A DNA stretch of 64,000 bases from Bacillota bacterium (lineage in GTDB: Bacteria; Bacillota; Clostridia; Tissierellales; MES13): contig VENA01000030.1 in the NCBI GenBank assembly GCA_009711785.1, forward strand, positions 42,912-106,911, given 5' to 3'. A program made the translations under genes and the position numbers. The notes below the pieces were generated by a model. It saw nothing but the letters and a program-made list of their open reading frames with translations, did no database searches and was not told the DNA's origin. The first letter of the stretch is position 1. Each line of letters begins with the position of its first letter. Shown here in pieces: positions 35,754 through 45,628 of this stretch.

Positions 35754-38423
35754 TTGGCTAAATTAACACCAATGATGCAACAATATATGAAAATAAAAGA
35801 ACAACATAAAGATTCAATACTTTTCTTTAGGTTAGGTGATTTTTACGAAATGTTTTTTGATGATGCTTTAGTTGCATCGAAAGAATTAGAAATCACTTTA
35901 ACTGCTAGAGAATGTGGTTTAAAAGAAAAAGCGCCTATGTGTGGAATACCTTATCACTCCTCTGATAATTACATTTCTAAACTTGTAGAAAAGGGATTTA
36001 AAATAGCAATATGTGAACAAGTTCAAGATCCATCAACTGCAAAGGGAATTGTAAAAAGGGATGTTGTAAGAATAATAACTCCAGGAACTATAACTGATAT
36101 GCAAGCATTAGATGAAAAAAGTAATAATTATTTGTGCTGTGTATATATGGATAATGAAGGTTTAGGAATATCTTATGTAGATATAACAACTGGAGAATTA
36201 TACACAACAGAGGCTAGAGGAAATAAAGAAAAGCTTAAAAGAACTTTAATAGATGAGTTAGCAAAGATTACACCTAATGAAATAATAGTTAATAATTTAT
36301 TATTTGAAGAAACAGTCTTTGTTAAAAGTCTAAAATCTAAATTTGATGTTATGATTAATAAATATCATGAATGGGTATTCGATAGAAAAACAGCTTCAAA
36401 TAGAATAAAAAAACAATTAGATGTTATAACATTAGAAGGGTATGGAATTTCTAATAATGAGTTTTCTATATCTTCTACAGGAGCTTTGATTGAATATCTT
36501 AATGAGACACAAAAAATAGCTTTAAAGCATCTTAATAACATAAATAGTTATTCTATAGAAAAGTATATGGTACTAGATATTAATACTAGAAGAAATTTAG
36601 AAATAACAGAAACTTTAAGGGGAAAATCAAAAAAGGGTTCACTATTGTGGTTATTAGATAAAACATCAACTGCAATGGGTGCTAGATTACTTAAAAAGTG
36701 GTTAGAAGAACCTCTACTAGATATAAATAAAATAAATGAGAGATTAAATTCTGTAGAGTATTTAGTAGATAATCAATATATTTTAGATGAAATTAAGGAA
36801 TTATTTAAAAATGTATATGATATAGAGAGATTAGTAAGTCGTATAGTTTATGGTAGTTGTAATGCTAGGGATTTAATATCATTAAGAAATTCGATAGGGG
36901 TATTACCTAAACTAAAAAAAATATTAATTGAAACTGATTCAGAGGATTTAATGAAAATTGGGAAAAATATAGATGAATTAAAGGAAGTCTATGATTTAAT
37001 TGTTAAATCTATTATTGAAGAACCTCCTGTAACTATTAAAGAAGGAGGTATTATAAAAAAAGAATACAATAAAGAATTAAAAGAATTAAAAGAAGCTACA
37101 GTAAAGGGAAAAGAATGGTTAACAGACCTACAAGCCGATGAAAGAAAAAGGACAGGTATTAAATCCCTAAAGGTAGGTTTTAATAAAGTTTTTGGTTATT
37201 ATATTGAAGTAACTAAATCTAATATAGAAAATGTTCCAGATAATTATGTAAGAAAGCAAACATTAGCTAATTCAGAAAGATATATTACTCCTGAATTAAA
37301 GGAAATGGAGTCAAGAATATTAGGTTCAGAAGAAAAAAGCATGGATTTAGAGTATAAACTTTTTGTTCAGATTAGAGATTATATTAGAAAAGAAATTAAA
37401 AGAATACAAAATTGTGCGAAGATCATTTCAAAAATTGATGCATTATGTTCCTTATCCCAGGTATCTTATAAAAACAATTATATAAAACCTGAAATAAATA
37501 ATGATGGAATTCTAGATATTAAAAATGGAAGACACCCAGTTGTAGAAAAAACGTTAGATGAGGAGTTATTTGTTCCTAATGATACACTTTTAGATAATAA
37601 TAATAATAGACTCTCTATTATTACAGGGCCTAATATGGCAGGGAAATCTACCTATATGAGACAAGTTGCAATTATATCACTTATGGCTCAAATAGGTTGC
37701 TTTGTACCAGCTGAAAGTGCAACAGTAGGCTTAGTAGACCGTATATTTACAAGAGTCGGTGCCTCTGATGATTTATCGCAAGGTCAGAGTACATTCATGG
37801 TTGAGATGAGTGAAGTAGCAAATATATTAAATAACAGTACAAAAGATAGCCTTTTAATATTAGATGAAATTGGAAGAGGGACAAGTACTTATGATGGATT
37901 AAGTATAGCTTGGGCCGTAGTTGAGTATATAAGTAATAAAACTAAATTGGGGGCAAAAACTTTATTTGCTACACATTATCATGAATTAACTGAATTAGAA
38001 GGAAAATTAGATGGAGTAAAAAATTATAATATATTAGTGAAAGAAAAGGGCGATGACATTATATTTTTAAGAAAAATCTCTAGAGGTGGAGCAGATAAAA
38101 GTTATGGTATCGAAGTTGCTAGATTAGCAGGTGTACCAAATCCTGTAATAGATAGATCAAAAGAAATACTTGAAAGTTTAGAAAAAAGAGAAACCGAGAA
38201 AAAAGAAATTGCTATGACTAAAGATACTATCATAAAGGAAAAAGAAGAAAACTATGATAAAAAAGAAATCAAAAAGGAAAAATCGGATTTTCAACTTAGT
38301 TTTATTGACAAAAATAAAGAAGAAATCATTGATGAATTAAAATCACTAGATATGATGGAAACAACACCTCTTGATGCAATTAACATACTCTATTCATTGA
38401 CTAAAAAAGTAAAAGACCATTAA
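35754..38423 (+). CDS. mutS: DNA mismatch repair protein MutS
   Basis: 889 residues. The N-terminal mismatch-binding domain has the F-x-E wedge region (RLGDFYEMFFDDA), the clamp and connector domains follow, and the ATPase has Walker A GPNMAGKST near residue 624 and LILDEIGRGTS. It recognises mismatches and recruits MutL. TTG start after AGGAGG; mutL begins 12 bases after its stop. The C-terminal lysine/glutamate-rich part (about 800-840) looks like a flexible linker before the last helices. Confidence 0.97.
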   Translation: MAKLTPMMQQYMKIKEQHKDSILFFRLGDFYEMFFDDALVASKELEITLTARECGLKEKAPMCGIPYHSSDNYISKLVEKGFKIAICEQVQDPSTAKGIVKRDVVRIITPGTITDMQALDEKSNNYLCCVYMDNEGLGISYVDITTGELYTTEARGNKEKLKRTLIDELAKITPNEIIVNNLLFEETVFVKSLKSKFDVMINKYHEWVFDRKTASNRIKKQLDVITLEGYGISNNEFSISSTGALIEYLNETQKIALKHLNNINSYSIEKYMVLDINTRRNLEITETLRGKSKKGSLLWLLDKTSTAMGARLLKKWLEEPLLDINKINERLNSVEYLVDNQYILDEIKELFKNVYDIERLVSRIVYGSCNARDLISLRNSIGVLPKLKKILIETDSEDLMKIGKNIDELKEVYDLIVKSIIEEPPVTIKEGGIIKKEYNKELKELKEATVKGKEWLTDLQADERKRTGIKSLKVGFNKVFGYYIEVTKSNIENVPDNYVRKQTLANSERYITPELKEMESRILGSEEKSMDLEYKLFVQIRDYIRKEIKRIQNCAKIISKIDALCSLSQVSYKNNYIKPEINNDGILDIKNGRHPVVEKTLDEELFVPNDTLLDNNNNRLSIITGPNMAGKSTYMRQVAIISLMAQIGCFVPAESATVGLVDRIFTRVGASDDLSQGQSTFMVEMSEVANILNNSTKDSLLILDEIGRGTSTYDGLSIAWAVVEYISNKTKLGAKTLFATHYHELTELEGKLDGVKNYNILVKEKGDDIIFLRKISRGGADKSYGIEVARLAGVPNPVIDRSKEILESLEKRETEKKEIAMTKDTIIKEKEENYDKKEIKKEKSDFQLSFIDKNKEEIIDELKSLDMMETTPLDAINILYSLTKKVKDH

Positions 38424-38435
38424 GGTGGGGATATA

Positions 38436-40316
38436 GTGGCTAATAATATAAGATTGTTAGATGACAATACAATAAATAAAATAGCTGCTGGTGAAGTAGT
38501 TGAAAGACCAGCATCTATTGTTAAAGAATTAGTAGAAAACTCTATAGATGCCAAATCAGATTCAATTATTATAGAAATTAAAAATGGTGGAAAAAAATAT
38601 ATAAGAGTTTCAGATAACGGCATTGGTATAGATAAAGAGGATATAGATTTAGCTTTTTTAAGACACTCAACAAGTAAAATTAACAAAGCAGAAGACTTAA
38701 GTAGAGTAATATCATTAGGTTTTAGAGGAGAAGCTTTAGCGAGTATTTCAGCGGTCTCTCAGATGGAATTAATAACTAAAACCGATGATAATGATATAGG
38801 AAATCAAGTTGAAGTTATGGAAGGTAAAATTAGAGATATGAAAAATGTTGGATGTCCGAAGGGAACTACAATTATTGTTAAGAATATCTTTTTTAATACA
38901 CCTGTAAGAAAAAAGTTTTTAAAAAGTGACAATGCAGAATCATCCCATATAAGTGATATAGTATATAAACTTTCACTATCTTATCCTAATATATCTTTTA
39001 AATATATTAGAGATAATAAAGTTATTATAAAAACACCAGGAAAGGATAATCTATTATCAAATATATATAGTATTTTCGGTAAAGATTTTACTGATTCTTT
39101 GTTTAAAACTAATTATTCTGGTGATGATATAAAAATAAGAGGGTTTGTATCAAAACCTTCCTTTACAAGAGGAAATCGAAAACATCAATACTTTTTTATT
39201 AATGGTAGATATATAGAAGATAAAAAAATATCAAAGGCTATCGAAGAAGCTTATTCAACCTTAATACCTGCTAATAGATTTCCTATAGCTATTTTATATA
39301 TTAATCTACCTCCAAATGAAGTAGATGTAAATATCCATCCTAACAAAATAGAGGCTCGTTTTGAACGGGAGGATACTCTAAGAAAAATCATATATAAGAT
39401 GATTAAAGATGTTTTGAAAAATAATAATTTAATTCAGGAAGCAAAGCTAAATAAAAAATCAAAAGATAGAAATGAACAAAAGAATATTATTAATATATTA
39501 AATACCAAAGAAAACTCTAAAGAAAAAGAAAATATTGATAATAAGATTATTAAAAACTCTTATAAAACTGAAGAGTTAAACAACAAAACTAAAGTTACAT
39601 TAAACAAAATACCTACAAGAGAGAACGATAAGGAAGATACTACAGAAACTCTTAGTAAAGATATTATTAAAGCGGAAAATAAAATCAAAGAAAATAATAC
39701 TAATTATGAAAGAGAAGAAAGCATAACTAAAAAACTACCAAATATTAAAATAATAGGAAAATTATTTTCAACATACTTATTAGCTGAGGGTTTAGATAAT
39801 GAAGCCTTTTATATGATAGATCAACATGCTGCCCATGAAAGAATAATGTATGAAAAATTAAAAAAGCAATATAAAAATGAAAATATAACTATCCAAAGAC
39901 TTTTATCACCAGAGGTAATTAATTTAACCCATGGTGAATTTGAATTATATAAAAATAATTTTCAGTTATTTAAAAATATGGGTTTTGAAATAGAGGAATT
40001 TGGGGTAAATTCAATTATACTAAGGGGAGTGCCTATGATTTTTGGCAAACCCAATACTAGAGGATTATTTTTAGACATCTTAGATAAGTTACATGAAAAT
40101 ATAAAAAGTAATTATGAAGTTAGGCTAGAAAAGATAATGAAAATATCCTGTACTAAGGCAATAAAAGCAGGAGATAGAATGGAGACTATAGAAATAAATC
40201 AATTACTAGAGGACCTTGAAAAAACAGAAAAACCATATACATGTCCCCATGGTCGACCTGTAATAATAAAAATGACTAAGTATGAATTAGAAAAGAAATT
40301 TAAACGAATACAATAA
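38436..40316 (+). CDS. mutL: DNA mismatch repair protein MutL
   Basis: 626 residues. The GHKL ATPase motifs are present (KELVENSIDA, DNGIGI, LGFRGEAL), followed by a lysine/asparagine/glutamate-rich linker (about 335-440) and a dimerisation domain with the endonuclease motif DQHAAHERIMYE plus SCTKAIKAGD and CPHGRP. So it should be a nicking MutL, as in methyl-independent systems. GTG start after AAGGTGGGG. Confidence 0.96.
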   Translation: MANNIRLLDDNTINKIAAGEVVERPASIVKELVENSIDAKSDSIIIEIKNGGKKYIRVSDNGIGIDKEDIDLAFLRHSTSKINKAEDLSRVISLGFRGEALASISAVSQMELITKTDDNDIGNQVEVMEGKIRDMKNVGCPKGTTIIVKNIFFNTPVRKKFLKSDNAESSHISDIVYKLSLSYPNISFKYIRDNKVIIKTPGKDNLLSNIYSIFGKDFTDSLFKTNYSGDDIKIRGFVSKPSFTRGNRKHQYFFINGRYIEDKKISKAIEEAYSTLIPANRFPIAILYINLPPNEVDVNIHPNKIEARFEREDTLRKIIYKMIKDVLKNNNLIQEAKLNKKSKDRNEQKNIINILNTKENSKEKENIDNKIIKNSYKTEELNNKTKVTLNKIPTRENDKEDTTETLSKDIIKAENKIKENNTNYEREESITKKLPNIKIIGKLFSTYLLAEGLDNEAFYMIDQHAAHERIMYEKLKKQYKNENITIQRLLSPEVINLTHGEFELYKNNFQLFKNMGFEIEEFGVNSIILRGVPMIFGKPNTRGLFLDILDKLHENIKSNYEVRLEKIMKISCTKAIKAGDRMETIEINQLLEDLEKTEKPYTCPHGRPVIIKMTKYELEKKFKRIQ

Positions 40317-40319
40317 AGG

Positions 40320-41270
40320 GTGAACTTAATGAGTGAAAGAATCAATTTAGCAGTATTAGTTGGACCTACAGCAGTGGGTAAAACAGATATTTCTATTAAA
40401 GTAGCAAAAGAATTAAATGCAGAGATAATATCAGCAGATTCTATGCAGATATATAAAAATATGAATATAGGTACTGCTAAAATCAAAGAAAATGAAAAGA
40501 ATGGAATAAAACATTACCTTATTGATGAAGTAAATCCTGATGAAGACTTTAGTGCTTCTGATTTTCAAACTAGGGCAAAAGAACATATAAAGGAAATTAC
40601 TAAAAGAGGGAAACTTCCTTTTGTTGTGGGAGGAACAGGTCTATATGTCAATTCTTTAGTTTATAATTTAGATTTTACAAATGCAGTAACGAATTGGGAA
40701 TTAAGAGATAAACTAAGAAAAGAAGCTGAAGAATTTGGCAATAATTATTTAAAAGATAAATTAAAAGAAATAGACCCTAAATCAGCAGACAAAATTCATA
40801 TAAATGATACAAAGCGATTAATTAGAGCCCTAGAAGTATATTATGAAACTGGTAAACCAATGTCATATTATAATAAAAAATTTAGAGAAGCAAATAGGGA
40901 TTATAATTTAGCTTATATAGGTCTTTATATGGACCGAAAAAAGTTATACGAAAGAATAAATAAAAGGGTAGATTTAATGATAGAGGAAGGTTTAATAGAA
41001 GAAGTGAAGAAGTTATTATATATGGGATATGATAAAAATTTAGCATCTTTACAAGGATTAGGTTATAAAGAAATAATAAAATATTTAAATGAAGAATATA
41101 CTTATGATGAAGCAATAAGAATATTAAAAAGAGATTCAAGAAGATTTGCAAAAAGACAATTAACTTGGTTTAAAAGGGATAAAAGAATACATTGGGTAAA
41201 TGTAGATGATTATAGTAATAGAGATGAGATTGTAAATACCATTATTACCTATATTAATGACACATTTTAA
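40320..41270 (+). CDS. miaA: tRNA dimethylallyltransferase
   Basis: 316 residues with the P-loop VGPTAVGKTD (residues 13-22), the SADSMQIYKNMNIGTAK region and the FAKRQLTWFKRD motif near the C-terminus. It makes i6A37 in tRNA from dimethylallyl diphosphate, which the IspH product of this window supplies. Begins 3 bases after mutL; I note ATG 40329 (MSERIN) after AAGGGTG as a likely alternative start. Confidence 0.95.
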   Translation: MNLMSERINLAVLVGPTAVGKTDISIKVAKELNAEIISADSMQIYKNMNIGTAKIKENEKNGIKHYLIDEVNPDEDFSASDFQTRAKEHIKEITKRGKLPFVVGGTGLYVNSLVYNLDFTNAVTNWELRDKLRKEAEEFGNNYLKDKLKEIDPKSADKIHINDTKRLIRALEVYYETGKPMSYYNKKFREANRDYNLAYIGLYMDRKKLYERINKRVDLMIEEGLIEEVKKLLYMGYDKNLASLQGLGYKEIIKYLNEEYTYDEAIRILKRDSRRFAKRQLTWFKRDKRIHWVNVDDYSNRDEIVNTIITYINDTF

Positions 41271-41301
41271 TAAATATTAGATTTTATTGGAGGGGATAAC
41301 T

Positions 41302-41544
41302 TTGAAAAATAATATTAATTTACAGGATGCCTTTTTAAACAAAGTTAGAAGGGAGAATGTAAGCATTACGGTTTACTTAGTAAATGGTTATCAGATAAAA
41401 GGATATGTTAAAGGATTTGACAATTACACTATAGTATTATCCCATGAGGGTAAACAACAATTAATATATAAACATGCAATTTCAACAATAACACCATATA
41501 AAAAGATTTCTTTTATGAAATCACCAAATAAAGATACTGATTAA
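41302..41544 (+). CDS. hfq: RNA chaperone Hfq
   Basis: 80 residues from TTG 41302, which follows GGAGGGG; an in-frame TTG 15 bases upstream contains the ribosome site. Sm1 ([21 protein letters not shown]) and Sm2 (YKHAISTI) motifs are complete apart from the initial QNP-type residue order. It forms a hexameric ring that binds small RNAs. It follows miaA, as in most bacteria. Confidence 0.95.
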   Translation: MKNNINLQDAFLNKVRRENVSITVYLVNGYQIKGYVKGFDNYTIVLSHEGKQQLIYKHAISTITPYKKISFMKSPNKDTD

Positions 41545-41576
41545 ACTTCTATGGAAACATAGAAGTTTTTTTATTT
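41544..41576 (+). terminator. terminator after hfq
   Basis: AACTTCTATG and CATAGAAGTT pair around GAAA (a stable tetraloop) and are followed by seven T. Confidence 0.93.
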
Positions 41577-41638
41577 TTGATTACTTTAACTAGATTACTT
41601 GCATATTATATTAATAGTAATCTTTTTGAGGTGAGAAT

Positions 41639-42577
41639 ATGAAAAGTTACAATAGAGATATTTATAATTTATATAAGCTGGGAAAAATAAGCTTAAATAA
41701 TACATTTAATGAAGTTTTTATTAATAAAAATAAAGAAACCGAAGACTCATTCATAGAAAAAGATGAATCCTTAGATGATATTATGAATGAATTAAGAAAA
41801 CTTGTAGGTCTTAGTAATGTTAAAAAATTAGTAGAAGAAATTAGTGCATTTATTGAAATTCAAGAGAAAAGAGAAAATGAAGATTTATTGACTGAACCTA
41901 TAGTTTTACATATGGTTTTTAAAGGCAATCCAGGAACTGGTAAAACCACAGTAGCAAGACTTCTAGGTAAAATATTTAAAAAAATGGGAGTGTTAGATAA
42001 AGGACATTTAATAGAAATAGAAAGAGCAGATATAGTAGGGGAATATATAGGTCATACAGCAATAAAGGTAAGACAACAAGTAAAAAGAGCCTTAGGAGGT
42101 ATTCTTTTTATAGATGAAGCATACTCTTTAGCAAGGGGTGGAGATAAGGATTTTGGAAAAGAGGCTATAGATGCTTTAGTTAAATCTATGGAAGATAATA
42201 AAAATAATCTCATATTAATTTTGGCAGGTTATGATAGGGAAATGGAATTGTTTCTAAGAACTAATCCTGGTTTGAAATCAAGATTCCCTATTCATGTAGA
42301 TTTTAATGATTACACCGTTGAAGAGTTAGTAAAGATTGCTAAGATCATGGCGCAAAATAGAGAATATAAACTTACCAGTGGAGCTATTAAAAAATTAGAA
42401 GACATACTAAATAATAAAAGCGATACTTTTAATAGTGGAAACGCAAGATTAGTTAGAAATATTATAGAACGTTCTATTAGAAAACAAGCAGTTAGGTTGA
42501 AAAAATCAAATAACATTACTAAGGATGATCTACTTTACATTAGAAGAATAGATATTGTAAAGGAGGATAAATATTGA
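41639..42577 (+). CDS. spoVK: stage V sporulation protein K (AAA ATPase)
   Basis: 312 residues. Walker A GNPGTGKTT near residue 98, Walker B ILFIDEAYSL, and GLSNVKKLVEE before the AAA core match SpoVK/CbxX-type ATPases. SpoVK acts in the mother cell during spore maturation. GAGGTGAG precedes the ATG. The following GTPase gene overlaps its stop by 4 bases. Confidence 0.92.
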   Translation: MKSYNRDIYNLYKLGKISLNNTFNEVFINKNKETEDSFIEKDESLDDIMNELRKLVGLSNVKKLVEEISAFIEIQEKRENEDLLTEPIVLHMVFKGNPGTGKTTVARLLGKIFKKMGVLDKGHLIEIERADIVGEYIGHTAIKVRQQVKRALGGILFIDEAYSLARGGDKDFGKEAIDALVKSMEDNKNNLILILAGYDREMELFLRTNPGLKSRFPIHVDFNDYTVEELVKIAKIMAQNREYKLTSGAIKKLEDILNNKSDTFNSGNARLVRNIIERSIRKQAVRLKKSNNITKDDLLYIRRIDIVKEDKY

Positions 42578-43179
42578 AAAATGCTTTGATTATTGGACAA
42601 ACAAATGTAGGAAAAACATTATTTATGATTAATTTTGCATCATTTTTAGGATTAAAAAAAATAATTTTAAGGGTATCATACAAAGGTGGAAAAATACTAA
42701 ATAAGGAAATGTCCATAGAATATGCTAAAAGATATCTTTCCTCGAAAGATCAATATAAAACAGAACATTTACAATCAATTAAGTTATCCATTCCTGTACA
42801 AAAGGGAAAAAAAGAAATAAAATTGTATGACTCAAGTGGATTAACAGATGGTATACATCCAGATATGAAAATAAGAGAAAGCATTTTACAAACCCTATCT
42901 TTTTTAGAGGATTCAGAGATAATAATACATTTGATAGACATATCCTATTTTAAAAGCGTTAAAAAGGGAAGTATCTCTGAAATAGATAAACAATTAATAA
43001 CATATGGAAAAGGAAAGAAAGGATATATATTATTAGCAAACAAAATAGATCTACCAGAATCAGAATTAGGTATTAAATACTTAAAAGAAAACTTTACAGA
43101 TACATTAATTATACCTATCTCTGCCCTTTATAAAAAAGGGTTTGAAGAGGTGAAAAAAAATGTTAGTGTTATTATCTAA
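42574..43179 (+). CDS. small GTPase of unknown role
   Basis: 201 residues. G1 GQTNVGKT (8-15), G3 DSSGL, G4 NKID and G5 SAL are all visible, so it should bind GTP. It is much shorter than HflX, which occupies this position between spoVK and ynbB in Bacillus. TTG start after AGGAGG, overlapping spoVK by 4 bases; the next gene overlaps its end by 20. The tight coupling suggests it works with the membrane protein that follows. Confidence 0.8.
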   Translation: MKNALIIGQTNVGKTLFMINFASFLGLKKIILRVSYKGGKILNKEMSIEYAKRYLSSKDQYKTEHLQSIKLSIPVQKGKKEIKLYDSSGLTDGIHPDMKIRESILQTLSFLEDSEIIIHLIDISYFKSVKKGSISEIDKQLITYGKGKKGYILLANKIDLPESELGIKYLKENFTDTLIIPISALYKKGFEEVKKNVSVII

Positions 43180-43732
43180 TTTAAAAATATTAGTTTGTAT
43201 AACTATCATGGCAGTGCTTATTAAAGTCTTAGATGATTATTATGATGGAGATTATAAAAATATAGAGATAATTAAGAATTTAGAAGAAAGTTTAGTATTA
43301 TATGGGTTATTGGCTTTCTCAATAGCCTGTGTTATTGAAAGTAGCTTAGCTATAACTTTTTTTATAAGTGCATATATAATAGGTATGTTTAAAGATTTTA
43401 ATAGAAAACTAACGCTGGGATTAAAAGGTTATCAAGAAGGGATATTACTTATTATACTTTGCTTAGTTTTTATTAATCCTTTAGAAGTTTTCTCATCTTT
43501 TTTAATAATCCTAATAATAGATATAACTGATGATATTTTAGATTTTAGATACGATAAAAAATATAATAAAAAAAATTATGTTTTACAATTTGGTTTAGGA
43601 GAAGTTTTAATTACTGCAATAATATTAATTTTATTTACAATAAAGTTAGATTACGTTAAATTAATCTATAGTTTATTGATATTTTTTACTTTACAACTTA
43701 TAGAAAATGGAGGAATACCAAAATGGATTTAA
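43160..43732 (+). CDS. membrane protein with UbiA-like aspartate motifs
   Basis: 190 residues with about six hydrophobic segments. Two aspartate clusters, DDYYDGD (25-31) and DITDDILDFRYDKK (121-134), resemble the NDxxDxxxD and DxxxDxxxD motifs of UbiA prenyltransferases, where they bind the prenyl diphosphate through Mg2+. The protein is about 100 residues shorter than a normal UbiA, so a prenyltransferase role is only a hypothesis. GAGGTG precedes the ATG; it overlaps both neighbouring genes. Confidence 0.7.
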   Translation: MLVLLSNLKILVCITIMAVLIKVLDDYYDGDYKNIEIIKNLEESLVLYGLLAFSIACVIESSLAITFFISAYIIGMFKDFNRKLTLGLKGYQEGILLIILCLVFINPLEVFSSFLIILIIDITDDILDFRYDKKYNKKNYVLQFGLGEVLITAIILILFTIKLDYVKLIYSLLIFFTLQLIENGGIPKWI

Positions 43733-43899
43733 TAAATATTTTAATATTTGTTTTCTTTATTTTTTTAGTAGGCTATTCTATTGGCAGAAGAATAGGAATT
43801 AATGAAGGATTTAAAAAAGGGCTAGATTATAGTCCAATAAAGATAAGAAAAGAAATTATAAAGACAGGAAAATGTCCATTTTGCAACAATGACAATTGA
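43723..43899 (+). CDS. small membrane protein with CPFC motif, 58 residues
   Basis: 58 residues with one N-terminal membrane helix (5-20), then IGRRIGINEGFKKGLDY and a C-terminal CPFC (51-54). The ATG at 43723 follows GGAGG and overlaps the previous gene by 10 bases, so translation is coupled. Function unknown; a single CxxC could bind metal with a partner chain. Confidence 0.8.
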   Translation: MDLINILIFVFFIFLVGYSIGRRIGINEGFKKGLDYSPIKIRKEIIKTGKCPFCNNDN

Positions 43900-43953
43900 T
43901 TAATAAATTCTTCTATGATAAAATACATTAGATGATTAAGGAAGGTGAATAAA

Positions 43954-45246
43954 ATGGATAAGGATACAATAAATATATTATGTAAACAAATGTCTGTAAA
44001 AAAAGAAGTAGTTGAATTTATTAACAATAAGGAAAAAAGCATTGTCGAGAAATTTAAATATATAGAACAAATAAGAGAGTATAATCAATATAAAGTAATT
44101 AATGCTATGCAAAAGGCAAGACTAAATGCAACACACTTTAGTTGGACTACAGGGTATGGTTATGACGATGTAGGTAGAGATAAAGTAGAGGAGGTATATT
44201 CATTAATTTTCAATACAGAGGATGCCCTTGTAAGACCCACTATAGTATCTGGAACCCATGCTTTAACTTTAGTTTTAAGCGGTATATTAAGGCAGGGAGA
44301 CGAATTACTATCAATTACAGGTAAACCTTATGATACTTTGCAAAAGGTCATAGGTATAACGGGTAATGAAAAAGGAAACTTACTTGAATATGGTATAAAA
44401 TATAATGATGTAGATTTAAAAGATAATGGTGATTTTGATACTAAAAAAATACTTTCAAGTATAAAATCTAATACTAAAATAATTTTAATTCAAAGATCTA
44501 CAGGGTATAGTACTAGAAAAGCTGTTACTGTAGGTGATATAAAAACAATAACAAAAGAAATAAAAAATGTGGATGAAAATATAATAGTAATGGTAGATAA
44601 TTGCTATGGTGAGTTTATAGAAAAATTAGAACCTACTGATGTAGGTGTGGATATAATGGCAGGATCTTTAATTAAAAATCCAGGCGGTGGCTTAGGTTTA
44701 ACTGGAGGATATATTGTTGGTAATAAAGATTTGGTAGAATTAGTAGCAAATAGATCTACAGCACCAGGAATTGGTAAAGAATGTGGTCTAACCTTTGGAA
44801 CAACCAGAAATACATTACAAGGGCTATTCCTAGCACCTAATGTAGTTGCACAATCCCTTAAAGGAGCTTTATTAGTTGCTAAAGCATATAAAGATTTAGG
44901 CTATGAAATAATACCAGATATAAACGATAAAAGAGGGGATATTATACAAAGTGTAATATTTAACAATGAACAAGCGGTAATTAAATTTTGTCAGGGAATA
45001 CAAAGTGCATCTCCTGTAGATAGTTATGTTTTACCTGAACCTTGGGATATGCCAGGATATGAAGAACCAGTTATAATGGCAGCAGGTGCCTTTATTCAAG
45101 GTTCATCTATAGAATTAAGTGCTGATGCTCCTATTAGAGAACCATATGTTGCATATTTCCAAGGAGGGCTTACCTACGACCATTGCAAACTTGGTGTTAT
45201 GAAAAGTTTAAATAATTTATATGAAAATGGGTTGGTTAATTTATAG
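43954..45246 (+). CDS. ynbB: methionine gamma-lyase family PLP protein (YnbB-type)
   Basis: 430 residues, the length of the YnbB family (often called aluminium resistance protein or methionine gamma-lyase family). The PLP lysine is in MAGSLIKNPGGGL, with SGTHALTLVLSG before it. The real substrate of the family is not established. ATG 43954 follows AAGGAAGGTG; an in-frame GTG 9 bases upstream overlaps that site. The place after spoVK agrees with Bacillus. Confidence 0.88.
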   Translation: MDKDTINILCKQMSVKKEVVEFINNKEKSIVEKFKYIEQIREYNQYKVINAMQKARLNATHFSWTTGYGYDDVGRDKVEEVYSLIFNTEDALVRPTIVSGTHALTLVLSGILRQGDELLSITGKPYDTLQKVIGITGNEKGNLLEYGIKYNDVDLKDNGDFDTKKILSSIKSNTKIILIQRSTGYSTRKAVTVGDIKTITKEIKNVDENIIVMVDNCYGEFIEKLEPTDVGVDIMAGSLIKNPGGGLGLTGGYIVGNKDLVELVANRSTAPGIGKECGLTFGTTRNTLQGLFLAPNVVAQSLKGALLVAKAYKDLGYEIIPDINDKRGDIIQSVIFNNEQAVIKFCQGIQSASPVDSYVLPEPWDMPGYEEPVIMAAGAFIQGSSIELSADAPIREPYVAYFQGGLTYDHCKLGVMKSLNNLYENGLVNL

Positions 45247-45591
45247 TTAAGTATAATACTTAGTATATACTACAAATATAAACAAAATAAGATTTATTAA
45301 AAAATACATAAGGTATATTATTATTTTTATGTTTTTCTTAATTTTATAAAGCGATGTTGAATTACTTTTTCTATTCTTCATCATTACTGTTTCTGCCATA
45401 TTTTTTGCAAAAACACTGGCAGGGTTAGCTCCTACAAAACTCTTCGACGGACTAAAAATATTATATATTACAAATAATAAAGCAATAAAACTCCAGACCA
45501 TAAAAAACATTTCCATGTCTTTTACGTTAAGATAAAAGTATGTAAAAATTTCTATCCCACCAAATATTGATATTCCAAATATTTTTTTCAT
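45247..45591 (-). CDS. unknown membrane protein, 114 residues
   Basis: Three hydrophobic segments (about 5-20, 28-47, 88-110) with a charged loop SKSFVGANPASVFAKNMAETVMMKNRK between the second and third. No family recognised. I chose ATG 45591 after GGGGG; upstream in-frame codons lie in the lexA terminator. It ends one base from ynbB, tail to tail. Confidence 0.6.
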   Translation of the reverse strand: MKKIFGISIFGGIEIFTYFYLNVKDMEMFFMVWSFIALLFVIYNIFSPSKSFVGANPASVFAKNMAETVMMKNRKSNSTSLYKIKKNIKIIIYLMYFLINLILFIFVVYTKYYT

Positions 45592-45607
45592 AAATACCCC
45601 CATAAAT

Positions 45608-45628
45608 AAAAGCTGGCAAAAGCCAGCT
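45608..45628 (-). terminator. terminator of lexA
   Basis: AAAGCTGGC and GCCAGCTTT form a perfect 9-bp stem directly after the lexA stop; TTTTATTTA follows on the minus strand. Confidence 0.75.
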
